Positions 30,583 through 35,547 of a DNA stretch of 35,547 bases are shown in pieces. Origin of the DNA: Thermoleophilia bacterium (lineage in GTDB: Bacteria; Actinomycetota; Thermoleophilia; Gaiellales; SKUG01); assembly GCA_025964435.1 (NCBI GenBank), contig JAOPYV010000131.1:1-35547 (forward strand), written 5' to 3'. Below the pieces are notes generated by a model. That model was not told where the DNA came from, ran no database searches, and was given only the letters and a program-made list of their open reading frames with translations. Each line of letters begins with the position of its first letter. The first letter of the stretch is position 1. Position numbers and translations under genes: made by a program.

Positions 30583-32076
30583 TCAGGAGACGCCGGCGGC
30601 CTCGAGGGCTTCACGGGCAACGGTAACATCGTCGAACGGGACCGTCTCGTCCGCGAACGTCTGCCCCTGTTCATGCCCCTTGCCGGCGATCAGCACGACG
30701 TCGCCCGGCTTGGCCAGGCTGATCGCGTGCTGGATGGCGGCGCGACGGTCGACGAGCTCCACGAGCTCGGCCTCACCGCGCATGCCACGCTTGATCTCGG
30801 CGATGATCGCCGTGGGATCCTCGCTGCGCGGGTTGTCGCTCGTGACGATCGCGACGTCGGCGCCATTGGAGGCAGCACGACCCATGAGCGGTCGCTTCGA
30901 GCGGTCGCGGTCGCCGCCGCAGCCGAACACGACGATCAGCTCGCGATCACAGAACTCGCGGGCACTGGTCAGCACCTGCTCGAGCGAATCGGGCGTATGT
31001 GCGTAGTCGACGAGCACGGTGAACGCCTGGCCGGCCTCGACCGGCTCGAAGCGTCCACGCACGCCGGGCACGCTGTCGAGCCCCGCCTGCACGTCGTCGG
31101 GGGTCAGGCCCGCGAGCAGCGCCATCGTGGCAGCCGTCAGCACGTTCTCGACGTTGAAGCGGCCGCGCAGCCGCGACCTGAGCGCGAAGTCGCCGACCGG
31201 GCTCTCGACCTTGATCGAGGCGCCATCGGCGGTCAGCGCGAAGCTGGCGCTGACCGACGCGCGGTTCATCTCACGCAGCGTCCAGCCCCAGACGGGCACG
31301 TCGCCACGCTCGGCGTGGACCAGCTCGTCGAAGAGGCGGCTGCCCCACTCGTCGTCGCAGTTCACGGCGGCGGGGAAGAACTGGCCTTCCGGGCCGGGCT
31401 CGGTGAACAGCAGTCGCTTGGCCTGGTAGTAGGCCTCGAAAGAGCGGTGATAGTCGAGGTGGTCACGCGTCAGGTTCGTGAAGCCGACCGCGGCGTAGCG
31501 CACGTTGCGCGACCGGTGCTGGTCCAGCGCGTGGCTCGAGATCTCGATCGCTGCGGCGTCGTCGCCGGCGCTGACCATCTCGTAGAGCAGGCCGTGCAGG
31601 TCGAGCGCCTCGGGCGTCGTGTGGCTGGCCACACGCTCCTCGCCGCCAACCGTGATGCCGGTCGTGCCGATCACGCCGGCCTGCTTGCCAGCTGCCTCGA
31701 GCATGGCGCGCAGCAGGAAGGTGGTCGTCGTCTTGCCGTTGGTGCCGGTCACGCCGAACACCGGCAGGCGCCGCGACGGCTGCTCGAAGAAGGCATCGGA
31801 GATCGGACCCATCGCACCACGGACCGTCTCGACCTGCACCTGGAGGATGTCGACCTCCGGCAGGTGGCGCTCGACGACGAGCGCGACGGCGCCGTTGGCG
31901 ACCGCCTCCGCAGCGAAGTCATGTCCGTCGAGGCTGGCACCGGGCACGCAGAAGAACAGCGCGCCGGGATGGATGCGGCGCGTATCCATTGCCACGTTCG
32001 ACACGTTGACGCCGGTGGCGTCCCCGTGGAGCGTCACGTTGGGCAGCGCTTCGATGATGTCGGAAAGCTGGGGCAC
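30583..32076 (-). CDS. murE: UDP-MurNAc-dipeptide--diaminopimelate ligase MurE
   Basis: Cytoplasmic Mur ligase that adds the third amino acid of the stem peptide. The 497-residue protein has DTRRIHPGALFFCVPG, the ATP loop GVTGTNGKTTTTFLL, the dipeptide region ASHTTPEALDL, SSHALDQHR and the DNPR motif in TSDNPRSEDP, which in this family marks meso-diaminopimelate as substrate (lysine enzymes differ). The start is GTG at 32076 with no Shine-Dalgarno; TAGGAT is 9 nt upstream. It is the first dcw gene of this cluster and is divergent from the plus-strand gene at 32253. ftsI, ftsL, rsmH and mraZ are not upstream of it in the window. Confidence 0.97.
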   Translation of the reverse strand: MPQLSDIIEALPNVTLHGDATGVNVSNVAMDTRRIHPGALFFCVPGASLDGHDFAAEAVANGAVALVVERHLPEVDILQVQVETVRGAMGPISDAFFEQPSRRLPVFGVTGTNGKTTTTFLLRAMLEAAGKQAGVIGTTGITVGGEERVASHTTPEALDLHGLLYEMVSAGDDAAAIEISSHALDQHRSRNVRYAAVGFTNLTRDHLDYHRSFEAYYQAKRLLFTEPGPEGQFFPAAVNCDDEWGSRLFDELVHAERGDVPVWGWTLREMNRASVSASFALTADGASIKVESPVGDFALRSRLRGRFNVENVLTAATMALLAGLTPDDVQAGLDSVPGVRGRFEPVEAGQAFTVLVDYAHTPDSLEQVLTSAREFCDRELIVVFGCGGDRDRSKRPLMGRAASNGADVAIVTSDNPRSEDPTAIIAEIKRGMRGEAELVELVDRRAAIQHAISLAKPGDVVLIAGKGHEQGQTFADETVPFDDVTVAREALEAAGVS

Positions 32077-32085
32077 AGTCCCGAA

Positions 32086-32091
32086 ATCCTA
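32086..32091 (-). promoter_or_regulatory. Possible -10 (TAGGAT) of the dcw cluster
   Basis: TAGGAT on the minus strand, 9 nt before the murE GTG, in the 176-bp gap between divergent genes. No clear -35 is present. If used, the mRNA would have only a few nucleotides of leader. Confidence 0.4.
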
Positions 32092-32252
32092 CCTGTCCCG
32101 TCGGTTGCGCGGCTCACCCACGGGGCCACTACCGCGGCCACTGCCGAGGCCGATGGCGCCCATGTCGTGTTCCGGCCCGCCTCCGCCGACCCGCATCCAG
32201 CGAGGAAGCGGCAGACGATCCCTCCCCGAGATCCCCTCAGGAGCGCCCCACG

Positions 32253-32693
32253 ATGCAGACCGCACCTCCTCGCCCAGCGACGTCGCCCGTCGCGCAGGCC
32301 GCCAGCAACGCGCCACCGCGCTTCGTGCCCAACGAGGACGACGGCGTCGGCACCGCCGTGCACCACCTCGACGCTGCCATCAACGGCCTCGCTCCCGGCA
32401 CGAAGGGTGCTTCCGACGAGGTCTGGGCCAGCGCCCGCGACTCCGCTTGGCAGGCGGTCGATGGCCTCCGAACGCTCCACAGCCCGGACGACGCCGCGAC
32501 CGGCGCCATCACCGCCGCCAAGTCCGGCATCGCGAACCTCGAGGAAAACCTCCGCAAGCTCGCCAACGGCTCGGACGCATTCATCGACTACGAGCTGTTC
32601 AGCGGCAACGTCGCCGGCGCCGTCACCCACTTCACCACCGCTCGCGACCTCCTCACCGGCGACAGCGACCACGGCAGCGACGGCTTCCTCTAG
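32253..32693 (+). CDS. Unrecognised 146-residue helical protein
   Basis: I do not recognise the family. After a Pro/Ala-rich N-terminus of about 30 residues the protein reads as amphipathic helices (AVHHLDAAINGL, WASARDSAWQAVDGLRTL, AAKSGIANLEENLRKLA) and ends in an acidic Gly/Asp/Ser tail. There is no signal peptide or membrane segment. The ATG at 32253 has AGGAG about 9 nt upstream. It is divergent from murE and followed by the structured element at 32712-32831. The codon pattern and a good ribosome binding site support coding; function is unknown. Confidence 0.7.
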   Translation: MQTAPPRPATSPVAQAASNAPPRFVPNEDDGVGTAVHHLDAAINGLAPGTKGASDEVWASARDSAWQAVDGLRTLHSPDDAATGAITAAKSGIANLEENLRKLANGSDAFIDYELFSGNVAGAVTHFTTARDLLTGDSDHGSDGFL

Positions 32694-32711
32694 CCCGAAG
32701 CTGCGCTTTCA

Positions 32712-32831
32712 GGGGCGCATCACGGCCGCTGGAGGGGCGCTCGGCGAGCATGGATGCGAGCCGTGAGGAGCGCGAGCCTGAGCAGGATGCGAAGGCGCTC
32801 CGTCGCCCCGAAGGCGGCCGTGATGCGCCCC
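32712..32831. ncRNA. Highly structured intergenic element, candidate RNA
   Basis: Seventeen-nt arms 32712-32728 and 32815-32831 are perfectly complementary (GGGGCGCATCACGGCCG and its reverse complement) and enclose 86 nt. Inside, further pairs can be drawn: GGGGCG with CGCCCC, and GGAGCGC with GCGCTCC, giving a long rod with inner hairpins. It lies between the 3' ends of the plus-strand unknown gene and the minus-strand HU gene. It could be a structured RNA, a bidirectional terminator or a small mobile palindrome. The strand is undetermined because the outer stem is symmetric. Confidence 0.45.
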
Positions 32832-32843
32832 GGAAGACACGAA

Positions 32844-32867
32844 GGGCGCCGGCCACAGCCGACGCCC
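32844..32867 (-). terminator. Terminator of the HU gene
   Basis: GGGCG-C-CGGC (32844-32853) pairs with GCCG-A-CGCCC with one mismatch around a short loop. On the minus strand the stem follows the HU stop by about 25 nt and is succeeded by a T-containing tract (TTCGTGTCTTCC). Confidence 0.6.
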
Positions 32868-32892
32868 CTCGAGGTGAAACGGAGAAGAAGGG

Positions 32893-33183
32893 TCACTTCT
32901 TCTTGCCGTTCACCACCTCCTTGAGCTTGCTGCCCGGCGTGAAGCGCGGGACGCGAGCTGCGGCGATCTGCATCTTGTCACCGGTGCGCGGGTTGACACC
33001 CTGGCGCGCGGCTCGCTCCGAAACGGAGAACTTGCCGAAGCCAGTGATGTTGACGTCGGAGCCGCCCTTGAGCTCGCCCTCGATTGCCCACAGCACGGCT
33101 TCAACAGCCTCGCCGGCATCCTTCTTGGAGAGGTCAGCGCGCTCCGCGACCTTCTCGATGAGACCCGTCTTGGTCAGACCCAT
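32893..33183 (-). CDS. hup: HU-family DNA-binding protein
   Basis: A 96-residue nucleoid protein that bends DNA. It matches HU along its length: LTKTGLIEKVAERADLSKKD, then AVEAVLWAIEGEL, VNITGFGKFSVSERAARQG, and NPRTGDKMQIAAARVPRFTP, the DNA-embracing arm region. It ends in a short Lys tail (NGKKK); the long Lys/Ala tail of mycobacterial HupB is absent. The ATG at 33183 has AAGGAG 8 nt upstream, the best ribosome binding site in this region. A TTGAAA at 33276-33271 followed after 16 nt by TACAGG may be its promoter. It is divergent from the HD-domain gene. Confidence 0.96.
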   Translation of the reverse strand: MGLTKTGLIEKVAERADLSKKDAGEAVEAVLWAIEGELKGGSDVNITGFGKFSVSERAARQGVNPRTGDKMQIAAARVPRFTPGSKLKEVVNGKKK

Positions 33184-33325
33184 TGAATATCTCCTTAGAC
33201 GTGTTTGTGTCGACCCCAGGGATCACTCCCCCATTGCGACGTCGACATCCTGTACAGCCCGACCCCGGGATTTCAACCTGCTGATGCGGGTTGGACTGGG
33301 ATCGGACAGGGAAAGGATTACAGGC

Positions 33326-34273
33326 ATGGATGACGCACAGCACGACACGACAGGCCAAACCGACCCCGAGCTGGACCCCCAGCACCTCGAGGAAGAGCCT
33401 GCATTCACCAGTGAAATACCAGTATCGAACCTTGCTCGACAAGTGGCCTCCGATCGGCAGGAAGCGCTGTCGGAACGGCCGGTCCACGAGTTCATTGCGG
33501 AAGCCCGCATCAATGTGCCATCCCGCGGAAATCGCGTGCTGGAGCAAGTGCTCGAGCGCATCAACACCGACGATGAGCTGCGCACGTGGTGGCACATCGG
33601 CAACCTGAATGCCGTTGCACGCATGGGCATGAACGACCATTCCTGGGTCCACATGCAGATCGTCGCGAACATCGGCATCAAGCTCGCGCGGCTCCTGTTC
33701 CGCGCCGGCGTCGAGCCCGCGCTCGTCACCGACTACGGCCTCACGCGCAAGGACGCCGAAGTCGTCGTCCTGCTCGGCTGCCTGCTCCACGACGTGGGCA
33801 TGAGCATCCATCGCAACGGCCACGAGGAGTTCTCGCTCTTCCTCGCCGATCGCAAGGCGCACCAGCTGCTCGACGGGCTCTACGACGAGGTCGCACGCAC
33901 CGTCATGGTCAGCGAGACCCTCCAGTCGATCATCAGCCATCGCAGCGGCGGCATGCCGCTCACGCTCGAGGCCGGCATCGTCCGCGTCGCCGATTCGCTG
34001 GACATGACGCACGGCCGCTCGCGCATCCCGTTCGAGCAGGGTTCGCTTTCGATCCATGCCGTCAGCGCCGCCGCGATCGACCGCGTGCGCCTCACCTCCG
34101 GCGAGGAGCGCGCGATCCGCGTGCACATCGAGATGAACAACACCTCCGGCGTCTTCCAGGTCGACGAGCTGCTGCGCAAGAAGCTCAAGGGCTCAGGCCT
34201 GGAGCCACATGTCGAGATCGAAGTGATCGTCCACGAGCAGGAAAAGCGCCTGCTCGATCGCTTCACGCTCTGA
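33326..34273 (+). CDS. HD-domain phosphohydrolase
   Basis: A 315-residue protein. The first 45 or so residues are acidic and probably disordered. An HD domain spans about 60-230 with H109 (WVHMQ), H155-D156 (CLLHDVGMS), further His at 162 and 166, H205 (IISHRSGG) and D223 (RVADSLDMTHGR), so the metal-binding set is complete. A C-terminal alpha/beta domain of 80 residues follows. It resembles uncharacterised HD hydrolases common in archaea and some bacteria. The substrate is probably a nucleotide or phosphate ester, but this is inference from the superfamily. The ATG at 33326 is preceded by AAGGAT at 7 nt. The gene heads a plus-strand group with the two genes downstream. Confidence 0.85.
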   Translation: MDDAQHDTTGQTDPELDPQHLEEEPAFTSEIPVSNLARQVASDRQEALSERPVHEFIAEARINVPSRGNRVLEQVLERINTDDELRTWWHIGNLNAVARMGMNDHSWVHMQIVANIGIKLARLLFRAGVEPALVTDYGLTRKDAEVVVLLGCLLHDVGMSIHRNGHEEFSLFLADRKAHQLLDGLYDEVARTVMVSETLQSIISHRSGGMPLTLEAGIVRVADSLDMTHGRSRIPFEQGSLSIHAVSAAAIDRVRLTSGEERAIRVHIEMNNTSGVFQVDELLRKKLKGSGLEPHVEIEVIVHEQEKRLLDRFTL

Positions 34274-34308
34274 CCGACGCAGGCGTTTCATGCAATTGCG
34301 GCCACGCG

Positions 34309-34327
34309 GCAGGCCGCTGCGGCCTGC
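34309..34327. terminator. Compact hairpin after the HD-domain gene
   Basis: GCAGGCCG and CGGCCTGC pair perfectly around a 3-nt loop, 36 nt after the HD-domain gene stop. There is no T run, so termination strength is uncertain. Confidence 0.4.
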
Positions 34328-34364
34328 AACTGGCCGCTTCCGGAACCCGACGACATGGTGAGAG

Positions 34365-34378
34365 GCACCACGTGGTGC
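34365..34378. promoter_or_regulatory. 14-bp perfect palindrome upstream of the small gene
   Basis: GCACCACGTGGTGC is a complete dyad, 39 bp before the TTG start at 34418 and followed by TTTCCCCC. It may be a repressor operator or a hairpin; no loop is left for an RNA stem unless the centre opens. Confidence 0.4.
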
Positions 34379-34417
34379 TTTCCCCCATTCATTGGAACAC
34401 CGGAAGGAGGACCGAGG

Positions 34418-34714
34418 TTGAGCTTCCTCGATTACCTCAAGGAACATCGCGGTCAGTTCATTGACCACCGCGCCGCCCCGCCCACACGGCCGAGCATCAG
34501 CGCGGCGGACCTGGACGTCATCGGCTTCGACGGCCCCGCAGGAGTGCCGCAGCAGGCACAGGGTGGCGGTCCAGGCGGCGCGCTGACGCGACGACGGCGC
34601 GCACGTACCACGGCACGGAGCATCCGCTTCCGCCACGTGCAGCCCGTCTTCACGCGCTCCGCCTACTCGGATCCATTGCCCTACGAAGAGACCTGGGAGC
34701 GTGCATTCCGATGA
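34418..34714 (+). CDS. Unrecognised 98-residue basic protein
   Basis: I do not recognise the family. The start is taken as TTG at 34418 because AAGGAGG lies 7 nt upstream; an in-frame ATG at 34355 would add 21 residues but lacks a ribosome binding site and crosses the palindrome. The product reads LSFLDYLKEHRGQFIDHR first, has a Gly/Gln-rich centre and a patch of consecutive arginines (TRRRRARTTAR), and ends PYEETWERAFR. No signal peptide or membrane helix is seen. It overlaps the next gene by 4 nt (ATGA), so the two are cotranslated. Confidence 0.65.
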   Translation: MSFLDYLKEHRGQFIDHRAAPPTRPSISAADLDVIGFDGPAGVPQQAQGGGPGGALTRRRRARTTARSIRFRHVQPVFTRSAYSDPLPYEETWERAFR

Positions 34715-35271
34715 GCCATGGCCTCGCTCGCCGCGAATCGCGGCTGTCCCCCCTGCTGCGTCGCTTCCAGGATCCCGCCGACCGCGCCTCGGATGCCGCC
34801 GACTCCTCCGATGAGTCGCTCACCCGCTACGATCGCCTGCTGACCGAGGAAGCGGAGCTGTGCGCCGTTCCCGCCGACCTGCTGCGCGCGATCTGCTGGT
34901 ACGCCTCCGGCTGGCGACAATACGAGCCGAGCGGCCGCACGCTCGCCACGCCCGAGGCGCAGGGTACCCGCTGGGGCTGCATGCAGCTCTCCGACCACTG
35001 GCACCCGGACGCTTTCCCCGCCGCCATGAGCGACCCGCGCGCAAACGTGCGCTACGCCGCGAACCTGCTCAACTGGCTCCAGGAGCAGACCGGCTCATGG
35101 GAGCGCGCCGCGATCGCCTTCTTCGGACACGACGCCCGTGCCGAGCACGCAGCGCGCCGCGTGGGCCGCTACCGTGACGATCGACCGTGGCTCCAGCGGC
35201 TCGAGGACGCCGCACCAGCCGCACAGGCAGGACCAGCGGTCGACGACCTGTACGCCGACCTCGCGCTCTAG
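34711..35271 (+). CDS. Transglycosylase (SLT)-like protein lacking the usual catalytic Glu
   Basis: A 186-residue protein. Residues about 50-140 resemble the lytic transglycosylase/lysozyme fold: VPADLLRAICWYASGWRQY, then GTRWGCMQLSDHWHP (compare G-x-x-GLMQ), DPRANVRYAANLLNWL and SWERAAIAFFG. The position of the catalytic Glu in the usual ES-x-x-G motif is Ala65 (YASGW). It has no signal peptide, so it may act in the cytoplasm, be secreted another way or be inactive. The ATG at 34711 overlaps the preceding gene by 4 nt. A hairpin follows the stop. Confidence 0.65.
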   Translation: MSHGLARRESRLSPLLRRFQDPADRASDAADSSDESLTRYDRLLTEEAELCAVPADLLRAICWYASGWRQYEPSGRTLATPEAQGTRWGCMQLSDHWHPDAFPAAMSDPRANVRYAANLLNWLQEQTGSWERAAIAFFGHDARAEHAARRVGRYRDDRPWLQRLEDAAPAAQAGPAVDDLYADLAL

Positions 35272-35297
35272 CCCGAGGCGCAACGAACGAGCAGCTC

Positions 35298-35328
35298 CTC
35301 GCGCGCGCACGTTACGCGCGCACGCGAG
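35298..35328. terminator. Hairpin between convergent genes
   Basis: CTCGCG and CGCGAG, then GCGC and GCGC with one mismatch, pair around a short loop. It lies between the transglycosylase-like gene stop and the convergent partial gene, so it may serve both. It has no long T run. Confidence 0.5.
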
Positions 35329-35342
35329 AACATTCGGGCGAG

Positions 35343-35547
35343 CTACTCCGAGGGGAGCTCCTGGGCGCTGGCGAAGAAGCCATTGATCGCCTCGCGCTGC
35401 TTCGCGACTTCCTGTGCCGGACCCGAGGCGACCGCGATCACGCCACTGCCGTCACCATGCCGATATGCGGCGACGACCTGCTGCTGCGGCGCGCCACTCG
35501 CGGCGTGCACGAACTCGTAGCCGAGCCAGCGCGAACCGTCGGCCGAG
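35343..35547 (-). CDS. C-terminal fragment of an unrecognised protein (gene runs off the window)
   Basis: The last 67 or so codons of a minus-strand gene whose start lies beyond the window. It reads from SADGSRWLGYEFVHAASGAP through QQQVVAAYRHGDGSGVIAVA to REAINGFFASAQELPSE and a TAG stop. The alternation of short beta-like strands with a final helix is like small exported beta-sheet lipoproteins (LpqN/PsbP-like), but that is a guess. The frame is open throughout with typical codon use. Confidence 0.55.
   Translation of the reverse strand, partial: SADGSRWLGYEFVHAASGAPQQQVVAAYRHGDGSGVIAVASGPAQEVAKQREAINGFFASAQELPSE

Noticed and set aside
32751-32890. Short coding frame beginning MDASREER inside the structured element
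   Set aside because: No ribosome binding site, and the sequence is explained by the inverted repeat and the HU terminator.
31619-33325. Upstream extension of the HD-domain frame
   Set aside because: It crosses murE antisense, the unknown gene, the structured element and the HU gene, so the real start is ATG 33326.

Overview
This is a high-GC chromosomal segment from an actinobacterium-like organism. The gene content is mostly core: protein synthesis, proline synthesis, cell wall and cell division. The combination of an rplU-rpmA-obgE-proA-nadD-rsfS block, a division and cell wall (dcw) cluster, a DAP-type MurE, an UPF0182 protein and an exported NBR1-Ig protein suggests a deep-branching actinobacterium, perhaps class Thermoleophilia. 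That placement is inference from gene content only. Most genes lie on the minus strand, so transcription runs mainly from high to low coordinates.

Region 1 (1-10.2 kb): the 5' part of leuS, an odd plus-strand tRNA, an unknown two-helix membrane protein, twin palindromic repeats, a DUF3147 protein with an adjoining PAP2 phosphatase, a plus-strand AI-2E-family transporter, a cardiolipin-synthase-type phospholipase D, proB, a short LuxR-type regulator and a large UPF0182 membrane protein. Region 2 (10.2-17.8 kb): an exported subtilisin-like protease, a repeat-rich 340-bp gap, tRNA-Ala(GGC), and the block rplU-rpmA-obgE-proA-nadD-rsfS, preceded by a VapC-type toxin with a Phd-like antitoxin. Region 3 (17.8-32.1 kb): an exported lysozyme-like protein with NBR1-Ig domains, an inositol-monophosphatase-like gene, then the dcw cluster. 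In transcription order the cluster is murE, murF, mraY, an unknown gene, ftsW, one giant gene encoding MurG, MurC and MurB in a single polypeptide, ftsQ and ftsZ. murD is absent, and the unknown gene occupies the mraY-ftsW interval where murD usually sits. Region 4 (32.1-35.5 kb): an unknown plus-strand gene, a highly structured intergenic element, an HU gene, and a plus-strand trio (HD-domain protein, small basic protein, transglycosylase-like protein lacking the usual catalytic Glu). The window ends in the C-terminus of an unrecognised minus-strand gene.

The dcw genes cover the cytoplasmic and membrane steps from UDP-MurNAc to lipid II plus the divisome core, apart from MurD. Most neighbours are joined by short or overlapping junctions, which implies coupled translation. 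The strongest candidate novelty is the 1154-residue MurG-MurC-MurB fusion, whose gene overlaps ftsW by 128 nt. A second recurring signal is a TANNNT hexamer exactly 6 nt upstream of the ATG of four unrelated genes, which suggests leaderless transcription.
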